From Alkalihalobacillus sp. BA299 (GTDB taxonomy: Bacteria; Bacillota; Bacilli; Bacillales; Bacillaceae_F), in the NCBI RefSeq assembly GCF_017745675.1, contig NZ_JAFLJM010000001.1, forward strand, positions 62,001 to 126,000: 64,000 bases of DNA, in the 5' to 3' direction. This document shows, in pieces, positions 1 through 8,298 of the stretch; the first letter of the stretch is position 1; each line of letters opens with the position of its first letter. The position numbers and the translations under genes were made by a program. Below the pieces are notes generated by a model. That model was not told where the DNA came from. It searched no databases and was given only the letters and a program-made list of their open reading frames with translations.

Positions 1-226
1 AGTCGATTATTGCTAAGCGAATGGGACTCTAGTAATAAAAAATAATTGTATAACTATGACACTATTTCTCCGGCAGACTATACTAATCTGTCGGAGATGC
101 TTATAAAAACTTATACATACTATTCTGATGAACCATGTGATAGTAAACAACTTTATTAGGTTCGCTTTTTATGTTTTATAAAATGAAAATTCCTCTCTTT
201 TGTATTAACAACCAAGGAGGTTTACT
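1..226. other. left-edge intergenic stretch
   Basis: Two frames stay open from the window edge for a few codons (stops at 30-32 and 43-45), so the tail of an upstream gene may lie here, but it is too short to assign. Positions 68-96 form a hairpin with 10-nt arms (CTCCGGCAGA/TCTGTCGGAG, one mismatch) without a clear T-run. It could be a weak terminator. No promoter was firmly recognised. Confidence 0.3.
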
Positions 227-1210
227 ATGTTAAATAATACAATACACGGAGTTGAACTTATCGAACTGGATACTGGTTCTCCAGTTGGGGCTATCAATAC
301 CTATTTAATTTTTGGAGAGAAACTAACTTTGATTGACACAGGAGCAAATTTACAAAAAAATTGGGTATTGTTAAAAGAAGCCTTAAATAAGATGCAATTA
401 ACAATATATGATATAGACCAGATATTATTAACACATCATCATGTCGATCATGTTGGATTGTTAGACCGTATTTTAGAAGTTCATCCAATCCCTGTATTAG
501 GTCATCCGAACAATAGACCTTGGCTATTACCAGATAAACAGTTTGTGGAGTGGCATCATGAATTTTTTCAAAAATTCTTAAGTGAATTTGGAATACCTGC
601 CGAATTGTGTGGAGCTGGCAAACAATTTTTTGATAATTTACAGCCGTTGTCATGCCATCATGTTGAACTATCTTTGGAATTAAATGAAGGAGATACAATT
701 CCAGGATTATCAGATTGGAAAATTATAGAAACAAAAGGTCATGCGCAAAGTCATATATCTTTCTACCGAGAAAAAGATCAACTATTAATTGCGGGTGATC
801 ACATTATTAATCATATTTCTTCCAATGCAGCTATTGAACCACCAATGGTTCGGAATTTAGAAAGAACGAAACCATTAATTCAATATATGGAAAATTTAAA
901 AAAATGCGTGAATATTCCTATAGATACTGTACTATCTGGTCATGGATCTACGGTTAGGAATCTAAAAGAACTTGTAACTGATCGTTTATACGGTATCGAT
1001 GAACGTGCATCTCATATCAAAGAAATGATAAAAGATAACTACAAAAGCGGATTTGAAATAATCAATGATTTATTTTCTCCAAGAACTGTTAAAGAGCAAT
1101 TAATGTTAGTTGTTTATGAGACAGCAGGGCATTTAGATTTACTTTTAGATCGTGGGGAAATTGAAGAAATAAAAAAAGGTGATATAAGGTATTATCGTTC
1201 AATATCGTAA
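227..1210 (+). CDS. MBL-fold metallo-hydrolase
   Basis: A 327-residue metallo-beta-lactamase-fold protein, probably a soluble cytoplasmic hydrolase. The signature THHHVDHVG begins at residue 69 and gives the HxHxDH zinc ligands (H70, H72, D74, H75). Further ligands fit the later KGHAQSH and AGDH motifs. The C-terminal third, after GHG, is a helical extension as in the family that includes glyoxalase II-like and RNase Z-like hydrolases. AAGGAGG lies 7 nt before the ATG. Gene order gives no substrate. The next gene is 196 nt away and need not be co-transcribed. Family certain, substrate unknown. Confidence 0.85.
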   Translation: MLNNTIHGVELIELDTGSPVGAINTYLIFGEKLTLIDTGANLQKNWVLLKEALNKMQLTIYDIDQILLTHHHVDHVGLLDRILEVHPIPVLGHPNNRPWLLPDKQFVEWHHEFFQKFLSEFGIPAELCGAGKQFFDNLQPLSCHHVELSLELNEGDTIPGLSDWKIIETKGHAQSHISFYREKDQLLIAGDHIINHISSNAAIEPPMVRNLERTKPLIQYMENLKKCVNIPIDTVLSGHGSTVRNLKELVTDRLYGIDERASHIKEMIKDNYKSGFEIINDLFSPRTVKEQLMLVVYETAGHLDLLLDRGEIEEIKKGDIRYYRSIS

Positions 1211-1406
1211 GGAACTCTTAATTAGGGATTAGTAAGGTGATTGCTAAGGATGGTGTAACTAATACTCACGAAATGGGGTTTTATGGGAAGAAAAAGAGGT
1301 AGGTGATGAACTATTTGGTGACTCCTCCAGTAGGAATATACAGAAAAGTGTCATTCGTTACATTTTAGTAGTTTTGAATATTAAAACAAAAGAGGAGGCC
1401 TAAAAT

Positions 1407-1868
1407 ATGACTGAATTTCAAAAGAAGATTGAAATTAATAGGAGTCTAAGTAGCGCTCCAAAGGAAGTAGCGCTTGCTATGCTCCAAAGCTGGAGTGAAG
1501 AGGGGTTAGGACAGTCACGATCGCTGATTCATCCAGGATCCACTGCCTGGTTAGCGCACGCTGCTGGTGCAACTGGATCTGAATCGAACACTGGAACAGA
1601 GTTTGGAATTGATCGCTGGCTTGATCTCCTAGCTGGCTCAATCGATAGTATGCCAAATGGACTTAAAATCATAGTTCATCGAATAATTGCTGAGGATCAA
1701 TGGGTGAGTGCTGAAGTGGAAAGTCGGGGAGAGTTGACAGACGGGAGAGTTTACAACATGAGATACACTTTTTGGTTCCAAGTCATTGATGGCCGTATTT
1801 ATCATATGAAGCAATACTTTGACACCAAGTATGGCGAACAATTCTTCCTCAATAGCCACTTCGAGTAA
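1407..1868 (+). CDS. NTF2-like (SnoaL-type) protein
   Basis: A 153-residue protein with the look of the NTF2/SnoaL cone fold: an N-terminal helix pair, then alternating strands ending in an aromatic-rich segment (RYTFWFQVIDGRIYHMKQYF) typical of polyketide-cyclase/ketosteroid-isomerase-like proteins. Such proteins are small isomerases, hydratases or ligand binders. AGAGGAGG lies ahead of the ATG. It stands between a hydrolase and a TetR gene with wide spacers. No catalytic residues could be assigned, so only the fold is proposed. Confidence 0.65.
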   Translation: MTEFQKKIEINRSLSSAPKEVALAMLQSWSEEGLGQSRSLIHPGSTAWLAHAAGATGSESNTGTEFGIDRWLDLLAGSIDSMPNGLKIIVHRIIAEDQWVSAEVESRGELTDGRVYNMRYTFWFQVIDGRIYHMKQYFDTKYGEQFFLNSHFE

Positions 1869-2099
1869 AGTAATAGTTACTTTATGTATTAGTTTTAGTT
1901 ATTAGTTTCTATTAGCGAGTTAGCTTAAACTCCATTCTGGAATATTATTTATCAGCGTTTTTTGAAACCATATCTAAGTTATAAGTAAAGTCTTTAACAT
2001 AATTAAAAATCTTCTAGTAAAATTAATTAGAAAGATAGATACCTAAATAATTTATAAGTTGAAAAACAATTCGGGTATTAGTTCTAAGCTCGAAGTGTT

Positions 2100-2113
2100 T
2101 GAAAGCGCTTAAA
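2100..2113 (+). promoter_or_regulatory. candidate cre (CcpA) site upstream of tetR-type gene
   Basis: TGAAAGCGCTTAAA matches the catabolite-response consensus TGWAARCGYTWWCA at all but one position. It lies in the 340-nt gap (1869-2208), about 95 nt before the regulator start, so carbon-source control of the regulator or its promoter is plausible. The rest of the gap is AT-rich with no gene seen. Confidence 0.5.
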
Positions 2114-2163
2114 TGGTTTTCATGTGTTGTGTAGAAATGGGCATTTATTTCATTTATAATTGA

Positions 2164-2178
2164 AATATGATTCATATT
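2164..2178. promoter_or_regulatory. candidate operator of the TetR-type regulator
   Basis: AATATGATTCATATT is a perfect 7-1-7 palindrome sitting 30 nt before the regulator ATG, in the expected promoter zone. TetR proteins usually bind such palindromes and repress their own gene. Assignment is by position and symmetry only. Confidence 0.4.
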
Positions 2179-2208
2179 ATAATTACAAATTTTAAGGAGT
2201 GTCCATAA

Positions 2209-2805
2209 ATGTCATATGATCATTTAATGCCCAAAACTAATAGAGGAATGCAAACAAGAAACAAGCTATTACGCTCTGCAGAATATATATTTGGTAAAAA
2301 CGGATACCATCAAAGCAGTATTTCAGAAATCACTCAAAATGCAGGAGTATCACTTGGGAATTTTTATACCTACTTTGAATCCAAATATCAAATATTTGAA
2401 GCTCTTCTTTGGGAAATGCAGAGGGAACTAACACGATTAATAAATAAACGTATATCTGGAATCGACAACAGGGTTGATATAGAGCGAGAAGGAATTAAAG
2501 CATTATTCGAATTTTTAAAGGAACGACCATATTGGTACAGTTTGTTTCCTCAAGCTGAATTCGTAAACAGAAAACTACACCGCGAAATATTTGAAAAATT
2601 TGCAAAATCTTATATTGCCCGTCTTGAAGCAGCAATGGCAAATGACGAAATTAGAAACCTTAATGCTGAAATGCTTGTTTATAGTTTTATGGGGATTACG
2701 AATTATCTTGGTTTGAAATGGGTTTTATGGGATAAAAGAGAAGTTGATGATAGGTTAATCGATGAACTTATGGATTTCATAAAATATGGAATTATGAAGC
2801 AATAA
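2209..2805 (+). CDS. TetR/AcrR family transcriptional regulator
   Basis: A 198-residue TetR-type repressor. Residues about 15-62 carry the DNA-binding helix-turn-helix (LLRSAEYIFGKNGY, then the recognition segment ITQNAGVSLGNFYTYF). The remainder is the all-helical ligand-binding and dimer domain. The ATG follows AAGGAGTG. A 15-bp palindrome and a cre-like site lie upstream. Downstream are an SDR remnant and a TRAP binding protein, so it may once have governed an organic-acid gene set. The ligand is unknown. Confidence 0.9.
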   Translation: MSYDHLMPKTNRGMQTRNKLLRSAEYIFGKNGYHQSSISEITQNAGVSLGNFYTYFESKYQIFEALLWEMQRELTRLINKRISGIDNRVDIEREGIKALFEFLKERPYWYSLFPQAEFVNRKLHREIFEKFAKSYIARLEAAMANDEIRNLNAEMLVYSFMGITNYLGLKWVLWDKREVDDRLIDELMDFIKYGIMKQ

Positions 2806-2930
2806 CTTTTAAGATATCTAATAAAAAGTGGAGGAAAACAGTATTTACTAGAATCTGAATTTCCTCCTATATATCTTCAAATGTTTATGAATTTTTTTCC
2901 GATACTAATATATTAATATCCTCAACGTCG

Positions 2931-3116
2931 ATGGTGGCTATAGCGCTTAATACCCAATTAAGCAATTCATTAATAGAAAAAGGTCTAGGTGAAAGTTTTT
3001 TTATCAGTGCAGATGTTTCCAAACTATCTGACGTTATAAATTATGTAAACCAACCTATTAACCTTTTTAGTGGATTGAAGTCGGAAGGGGTAAAACAAGG
3101 AGGTGATGTTAACTAA
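2931..3116 (+). pseudogene. short-chain dehydrogenase remnant
   Basis: An open frame of 61 codons whose text (VAIALNTQLSNSLIEKGLGE, then ISADVSKLSDVINYVNQ) reads as residues about 30-85 of a classical SDR: the end of beta2, then the D-V stretch after beta3. The TGxxxGIG cofactor motif, the YxxxK active site and the C-terminal half are all missing, and no ribosome binding site precedes it. Best explained as a gene remnant between the TetR gene and dctP, not a working small protein. Confidence 0.55.
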
Positions 3117-3164
3117 ATCATTTGCTTTAACGATATAAATAATAATATTTTAAGGGGGAACGCT

Positions 3165-4307
3165 ATGAAAAGGAAGTTTATATTATATTTTTCAATTTTT
3201 ACATTTATCATCATGTCCTTAGTTTTAGTAGCATGCAGTGGAAATCAGACGACTAGCAACGAAAATCAAAATGTAAATCAGAGTCAAGATGAAAATAAAA
3301 ATCATGGAACAGAAGAGGAACCAGTAGATTTCAAATTTGGTTCATGGACACCTGAGACACACCATACACAAATAAATGCATTTGAACCTTGGGCAGAATA
3401 TGTTGCAGAGAAGACAGGTGGCTTAATTACCGTTGATGTTCGGGGTGGATCGGTGTTAGGTGGATCACAACAATCACTTCAAGATGTTAGTGGCGGAGTT
3501 TATGATATTGGATATACTGTAGCTCAGTACTATCCTGATACTCCATTATTTAAAATGACAGTCCTAGACTTGCCTTTTGCCTTTGTGAATGCAGAAGAAC
3601 ATTATCAAAAAAAGGTGAAGGTGGCAGAGCGTTTTGTTGATGAATATGTAAGAGAAGATTTTGAGGAACTGGGAGTAAAATTATTAGGTATATACTCTAG
3701 TGACCCGTTGACCATTTTTAGCTCAACTCCGATTAATTCTGTAGAAGACTTAAAAGGTAAAAAGATCCTCCTACAAGGCGCAAACTGGGAGCCAATTATT
3801 ACAGGATGGGGTGGAATTCCGGTATCTGTTGCTATTGAAGATCTATATACAGGTCTTGACAGAGGTACACTAGATGTAAGTTTATATGCTACTGCAGGTG
3901 CTTACTCAACAAAAATTTATGAACCAGCACCCTATTTTACGAACCTACCTAAATCTGGGGTTTCAGCAGTTTCTATGATGAACTTGGAAAAGTACAAAAG
4001 CTTATCTCCAGAATTACAGAAAACCTTAGATGAGGAACTTAGTCCAAAACTAATGGAATTATGGCAGGGCAGTTTTATAAACACAATGGATCAAGCGGTA
4101 GAACAGCTTGCAAATGAGATCGAAGGAAAAGGGGAAGTAATTGTACCTACTGATGAAGCTGCTCAAGGTTTTATGGCACCAGCTGAAGGTGTCTGGAAGC
4201 AATGGATCGAAGAAGCTAATAGAAAAGGTTATGATGGTCAAGAATTGATGGATGGGTTCCTCCGTATTATGGCTGAAGAAGGTGTCGAGCCTCCATTTGA
4301 ATTTTAA
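3165..4307 (+). CDS. TRAP transporter substrate-binding lipoprotein (DctP), orphan
   Basis: A 380-residue extracytoplasmic solute receptor of the DctP family. It starts with a lipoprotein signal (hydrophobic core, lipobox LVACS) and a Asn/Gln-rich linker, followed by the binding domain (FGSWTPETHH near the start; LKGKKILLQGANWEP in the middle). TAAGGGGG lies before the ATG. No DctQ or DctM membrane genes follow; a terminator comes directly after. It must therefore work with a carrier encoded elsewhere, act as a sensor, or be left over. An M20 amidohydrolase lies downstream. Confidence 0.88.
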   Translation: MKRKFILYFSIFTFIIMSLVLVACSGNQTTSNENQNVNQSQDENKNHGTEEEPVDFKFGSWTPETHHTQINAFEPWAEYVAEKTGGLITVDVRGGSVLGGSQQSLQDVSGGVYDIGYTVAQYYPDTPLFKMTVLDLPFAFVNAEEHYQKKVKVAERFVDEYVREDFEELGVKLLGIYSSDPLTIFSSTPINSVEDLKGKKILLQGANWEPIITGWGGIPVSVAIEDLYTGLDRGTLDVSLYATAGAYSTKIYEPAPYFTNLPKSGVSAVSMMNLEKYKSLSPELQKTLDEELSPKLMELWQGSFINTMDQAVEQLANEIEGKGEVIVPTDEAAQGFMAPAEGVWKQWIEEANRKGYDGQELMDGFLRIMAEEGVEPPFEF

Positions 4308-4349
4308 TCATTATCAGTTTTACTTTATTTTATCAATTTGCTTTAGTCT

Positions 4350-4400
4350 AATGATAACCATCACTTGAGAAATGTTCTTGAGCGGTGGTTATTCTTTTAT
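4350..4400 (+). terminator. terminator after orphan dctP
   Basis: Arms ATAACCATCACT (4354-4365) and AGCGGTGGTTAT (4381-4392), imperfect by two positions, followed by TCTTTTATTTATTT. It closes the dctP unit. The remainder of the 353-nt gap to the next gene is AT-rich and empty. Confidence 0.65.
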
Positions 4401-4660
4401 TTATTTGTAAACTTAAGATTTTCTAAAACTAATTTAGTCGATCCAACTACCTCTAAAAAATAATAAATTGATGTACCAAAAAGAAAATCATTAAAATTAT
4501 ACTGTTATAATTGGAAGGATAGCAACAAAGAGGAATGAATTTTCGAAAAAAAGTTACATTTCGTCATAAAATCATTTATAATTTAGATTGAAGATACTTA
4601 GAAATATATATATTATTATAAGAATATCCGATCAGAAAATATATTAATATAGAATGAGGG

Positions 4661-5878
4661 ATGACATTGGTTATAAATCTATTAAATCGATTAGAAGAAA
4701 TATATCCTGAAATGGTAGAGATGAGAAGGTATTTACATCAGAATCCAGAGTTATCGTTTGAAGAAGTAAAAACACCTATTACGATCGCTGAGTATTTAGA
4801 AAAATTAGGAGTTGAAGTAAAACGAGGCGTTGGAGGACGAGGTGTTGTTGGTATCATTCGTGGGACGAAACCAGGAAAGACAGTTGCAATCCGAGCCGAT
4901 TTTGATGCTTTACCGATTCAGGAGGAAAATGATGTGCCGTATAAGTCTAACGTACCAGGTGTCATGCATGCATGCGGCCATGATGCGCACACAGCAACTT
5001 TACTTGGGATCGCGAAGGTATTTATGGAAAATCGTGAGGATCTCCATGGAAATATTGTGCTGATACACCAATTTGCGGAAGAATTATCACCTGGTGGAGC
5101 AAAACCTATGATAGAAGACGGATGTCTCGATGGAGTGGATGCAATTTTCGGAACGCATATTTGGTCAACGATACCTGTCGGTGAAGTTTCCTATTGCTCA
5201 GGTCCTGTGATGGCAGCTGCTGATGCGTTTGATATCGAGATTATTGGTAAAGGTGGACATGGTGCAGCACCGCATGAAACAATTGACCCAATTGCTATAG
5301 CTTCAACATTTGTTTCAAGTCTCCAGCAAATTGTGAGTCGTCATGTAGATCCTTTAAAATCAGCAGTCATTAGTGTTGGTTCATTCCATGCTGGAAATGC
5401 CTTTAACGTCATTGCTGATAAAGTAAAATTAAACGGAACCGTTCGTACATTCGATCCAGCTGTCCAGGATGATATTATTGAAAAATTAGAACGTTATTTA
5501 AAAGGTGTATGTGAGATGGCTGGGGCTACGTATACTTTCGATTATCGTAAAGGGTATCCAGCTGTTGTTAATCATGAAGAAGAGACATTACATTTAGCAG
5601 AATCAGCGAAAGAAGTCGTAGGAGATGACAAGGTAAAAGAAATGTCTCCGATGATGGGCGGTGAAGATTTTGCTTACTACTTACAGCACGTACCTGGCAC
5701 GTTCTTCTTTACTGGAGCTGGTAATGAAGAAGAGGGAATCGTTTATCCGCATCATCACCCGAAATTTAATATAGATGAAAAATCAATGCTTATCGCCGCA
5801 AAGGTGTTAACGAAAGCGGTCTACGAATATATGAAAGTTGATGTTTCTGGAGATGGAAAACAAGGAAATCAGGCATAG
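4661..5878 (+). CDS. M20-family amidohydrolase / N-acyl amino acid hydrolase
   Basis: A 405-residue zinc amidohydrolase of the M20D type (hippurate/N-acetyl-amino-acid/IAA-conjugate hydrolases). Seen: MRRYLHQNPELSFEE near the N-terminus, HACGHDAHTATLLG with metal ligands C105 and H107, the EE pair (FAEELSPGGA), the dimerisation insert (GKGGHGAAPHE) and the terminal MMGGEDFAYY. It would cleave an amide to a carboxylate and an amine in the cytosol. The ATG at 4661 is only one base after GAGGG, so the in-frame TTG at 4667 may be the true start. Standing after an orphan DctP, it may act on an imported N-acyl acid. Confidence 0.88.
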   Translation: MTLVINLLNRLEEIYPEMVEMRRYLHQNPELSFEEVKTPITIAEYLEKLGVEVKRGVGGRGVVGIIRGTKPGKTVAIRADFDALPIQEENDVPYKSNVPGVMHACGHDAHTATLLGIAKVFMENREDLHGNIVLIHQFAEELSPGGAKPMIEDGCLDGVDAIFGTHIWSTIPVGEVSYCSGPVMAAADAFDIEIIGKGGHGAAPHETIDPIAIASTFVSSLQQIVSRHVDPLKSAVISVGSFHAGNAFNVIADKVKLNGTVRTFDPAVQDDIIEKLERYLKGVCEMAGATYTFDYRKGYPAVVNHEEETLHLAESAKEVVGDDKVKEMSPMMGGEDFAYYLQHVPGTFFFTGAGNEEEGIVYPHHHPKFNIDEKSMLIAAKVLTKAVYEYMKVDVSGDGKQGNQA

Positions 5879-6067
5879 CTACGGAAAGAAATCTTGAGCA
5901 GAAAACAAATTAAAACACCTAAAGGAAGAGTCTTATATCCTTAACCTCTACAAATATTGATGTAGATCTTTAATTATTGATAGTGGTTTGTCCTGCCAAT
6001 TTAGTATATACTTGTAAGATAAAGTTAAGGTTTTATAACTAAATTAGTAATCGGAAAGGCATGATGT

Positions 6068-6508
6068 ATGGTGGAACAACTAACTCAACAATTAATTGAT
6101 TTTTTACAAGGAGAAAGACTCGTTACATTAATCACGACCGATAAAGACACAGGGCGTCCTGCAGCTTCAACCGTCTCATGGTTAATTGCAAAAGAGGATG
6201 GCAAAACAATTAAATTAGCTCTTGGACATAAGGGATCAAGTGTAGACAATATGTTAAATAACCCATTAGTTGTATTGAATGTAATCGGACCTGAAAGTTC
6301 GCATGAAATCGTTGGAAAAGCCGAGGTGTCAGATATAAAATCAGGCACGATGAAATTTAGAGTCGTCACCATAACAATTGAAAGTATTGAAGAAAATATG
6401 TTTTATGGTGGAAAAGTGACAACTGTCCCTGCCTATACAAAAACGTATGATCCAGATTTGGCCAAAAAAATTGATAACGAAATATATGGTGAATTGAAAA
6501 GCGAATAA
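6068..6508 (+). CDS. pyridoxamine 5'-phosphate oxidase-like FMN-binding protein
   Basis: A 146-residue split-barrel flavoprotein-like sequence. It opens with LIDFLQGERLVTLITTDKD and RPAASTVSWLIA, the usual first strands of the PNPOx-like fold, and later has NMLNNPLVVLNVIG. The length fits the general stress FMN-binding subgroup rather than PdxH, so pyridoxal synthesis is unlikely. Possible jobs are FMN or F420-type reduction or stress protection. The GTG at 6071 is a less likely alternative start. Confidence 0.75.
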   Translation: MVEQLTQQLIDFLQGERLVTLITTDKDTGRPAASTVSWLIAKEDGKTIKLALGHKGSSVDNMLNNPLVVLNVIGPESSHEIVGKAEVSDIKSGTMKFRVVTITIESIEENMFYGGKVTTVPAYTKTYDPDLAKKIDNEIYGELKSE

Positions 6509-6522
6509 CGATTTAAACAGTA

Positions 6523-6643
6523 GAGGCTAACTCCAGTAAAAGGTTAGCGGCTGATCGAATATTATTGATCGCTGCTTTCTTAAAAGTTGCTATCTTGTAT
6601 ACTAAGAGTTAAAAATAGTATACAGACAACTGGAGTCAGCCTC
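6523..6643. repeat. 121-bp element with 15-bp imperfect terminal inverted repeats
   Basis: Left end GAGGCTAACTCCAGT (6523-6537) and right end ACTGGAGTCAGCCTC (6629-6643) are inverted copies with one mismatch. Inside are smaller hairpins, including GTATACT...AGTATAC and GATC...GATC. No target duplication was found. It could be a MITE-like relic or a large structured terminator for the PNPOx-like gene, since a T-rich run follows at 6645. Confidence 0.45.
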
Positions 6644-6710
6644 AATTTATTTTTTACGGAAGATTATGAAACAAAGTAGAAGCAGTGCTTTATTTTTCCT
6701 TAGATCGGGT

Positions 6711-6988
6711 TTATGTCGTTTTGACTTCTATCCCATTAATCACATTTTCGTTCGTTTCACCTACACTAATAATACGATTTATCGCATCAATATAGGCGTT
6801 GGTCCGTTTCCTTTTGCAAACCCTTCGATCACTTGCTGATCTTTTCCGATGATATTGACGAATGCACGATATTGCTTGTTATTCAAAACTTGTAAACTTA
6901 CATCTTGGAACTCTAAATATTTAGTGCCTTCGTTAGGCTGTTCACTTTCTAAAAGCGTATCGTGGTACCACTCTCTTTTATTGTTGTC
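6711..6988 (-). pseudogene. frameshifted remnant, LeuA regulatory-domain-like
   Basis: Reading the minus strand from 6988 gives REWYHDTLLESEQP, then KYLEFQDVSLQVLNNK and GFAKGNGP, where the frame breaks near 6790. The next frame continues NAYIDAINRIISVGET to a stop at 6711. GNGP followed by DAINRI is the pattern of the C-terminal regulatory domain of alpha-isopropylmalate synthase-type proteins. No start or ribosome site is present. Called a dead fragment; family assignment is tentative. Confidence 0.4.
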
Positions 6989-7187
6989 TCACGACGAACA
7001 GCTTGTTCGGTGTTTGTTTGTCCATACATCCATAGTACATAACCCCAGATGCGACAATAAAAAAGCCGTACCGACGCATAAATATCGAGGTCGCTACAGC
7101 TTCATTTGGTGCACTATTGGTATGTTCAATCGCTTTGGTTACCTCTTTTAAAACGTTCTTCCATGCTTTCGGGCGACGGTCATCCAT
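6978..7187 (-). pseudogene. fragment of FhuF-like ferric iron reductase
   Basis: A 69-codon minus-strand frame lying just after the siderophore ATPase gene on the same strand. Its core FMRRYGFFIVASGVMYYGC lines up with FSKRYSYLIVVPAFYSLYML in the intact FhuF-like protein at 36845-37636. The C-terminal half, including the four cysteines that bind the iron-sulfur cluster, is gone. Reading upstream in the same frame extends it slightly past the ATG. It was probably the reductase partner of this uptake locus, now truncated. Confidence 0.5.
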
Positions 7188-7238
7188 GAATCTGGATGAT
7201 TGACGATGTGAACCTAGAAACGGTGGAGCTCCTCTAGA

Positions 7239-8066
7239 TTAAGCATTTTTGGCTGTTTCTTTAATAGTCGGTAAGACACAACGACCACGTCCAAAAGGAA
7301 TGCAGTGAGGGGTACCGAATATAGGATCCGTTGCGACTTGACATTCCATTCCAAATACATTACGAACTAAATCACAATTGATAATATGTTCCGGACTTCC
7401 TTGGTCGTAAACGGCACCATCTTTAATCGCAATAATATTATGAGCATAACGTGAAGCTAAATTAATATCGTGCAAAACCATAATGATCGTTCGATTATGG
7501 TTTTCGTTTAACTCAAATAGTAGATCTAATATTTCAATCTGATGTGTCATATCTAAATAAGTAGTTGGTTCATCTAATAAAATAACTTCTGTATCTTGTG
7601 CAAGTGTCATCGCAATCCATGCGCGCTGTCTTTGTCCGCCTGAAAGTTCATCAACGGGACGGTCACGTAGATCTGCAACACCAGTTGCCTCCATAGCTTC
7701 TTCTACTTTCTCTGCATCTTCTTCCGACCAACGTTTTAACCATGACTGATGAGGGTACCGTCCTTGTTTGACTAACTCATGTACAGTCAATCCTTCTGGT
7801 GAAATCGGTGATTGTGGTAAAATTCCCATTTTTTTAGCTACTTCACGTGAAGACATCCGGTGTACGTCTTTTCCATCTAATAATATTGAACCATCAGTTG
7901 GTTTTAATAAACGTGCAATCGAACGAAGGAGAGTAGATTTACCACAACCATTACTACCTACAAAAACAGAAATTTGCCCATGTGGTATCGTCAAGTTTAA
8001 GTTTTCGAATAATGTTCGATCGTGATAGCCAATAGACAAATTGTTTGCCTTAATTGATACCTTCAT
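7239..8066 (-). CDS. iron-siderophore ABC transporter ATP-binding protein
   Basis: A 275-residue ATPase of the FecE/FhuC class. Seen: Walker A (GSNGCGKST), Q-loop (LPQSP), signature LSGGQRQRAW, Walker B (VILLDEPTTYLD) and the switch histidine (LHDIN). It powers import of ferric siderophores through the permease encoded divergently at 9324. The divergent spacer holds a consensus Fur box on the binding-protein side and a weaker one near this gene. The cytoplasmic protein should sit on the membrane as a dimer. The C-terminal tail with CHCIPFGRGRC-like cysteines is usual for Bacillus members. Confidence 0.93.
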   Translation of the reverse strand: MKVSIKANNLSIGYHDRTLFENLNLTIPHGQISVFVGSNGCGKSTLLRSIARLLKPTDGSILLDGKDVHRMSSREVAKKMGILPQSPISPEGLTVHELVKQGRYPHQSWLKRWSEEDAEKVEEAMEATGVADLRDRPVDELSGGQRQRAWIAMTLAQDTEVILLDEPTTYLDMTHQIEILDLLFELNENHNRTIIMVLHDINLASRYAHNIIAIKDGAVYDQGSPEHIINCDLVRNVFGMECQVATDPIFGTPHCIPFGRGRCVLPTIKETAKNA

Positions 8067-8148
8067 TCAAAATACCTCCAGCTAATTAGACATAAACTCT
8101 AATTGAATTTTTTCATTAGTATTATAGTATCATAAAATTGAAGCTTAG

Positions 8149-8163
8149 TGAGAATGATTTTTA
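8149..8163. promoter_or_regulatory. weak Fur-box-like site for the ATPase gene
   Basis: TGAGAATGATTTTTA keeps most of the 7-1-7 Fur core TGATAATNATTATCA and lies about 85 nt upstream of the minus-strand ATPase start. It would give iron control of that divergent unit. Weaker than the site at 8231. Confidence 0.4.
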
Positions 8164-8186
8164 TTATTATTTTTTGAAAAAAAGTC

Positions 8187-8215
8187 TTTACATTATAACA
8201 TTTCGTTTATATACT
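8187..8215 (+). promoter_or_regulatory. sigma-A promoter of the siderophore-binding operon
   Basis: TTTACA at 8187-8192, a 17-nt spacer and TATACT at 8210-8215 make a near-consensus promoter. The expected start of transcription is around 8222, just before the Fur box. Confidence 0.65.
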
Positions 8216-8230
8216 AAACTTTGTTGATGA

Positions 8231-8245
8231 TGATAATGATTATCA
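8231..8245. promoter_or_regulatory. Fur box, exact consensus
   Basis: TGATAATGATTATCA fits the 7-1-7 Fur consensus at every position. It sits just downstream of the predicted promoter at 8187-8215 and 54 nt before the lipoprotein gene. Iron-loaded Fur bound here should block transcription, so the uptake operon is expected to rise under iron limitation. Confidence 0.85.
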
Positions 8246-8298
8246 AAGACGATAATAATCTACTAGAATGGATACATAACTACAGGAGGGACTAGGGA

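Noticed and set aside
1211-1406. Coding remnant between the MBL-fold and NTF2-like genes
   Set aside because: Short open pieces exist in more than one frame, but none gives family-like text.
6849-7151. Plus-strand 100-codon frame opposite the FhuF-like fragment
   Set aside because: It is the complement of the minus-strand remnants, which have family-like text; no ribosome site.
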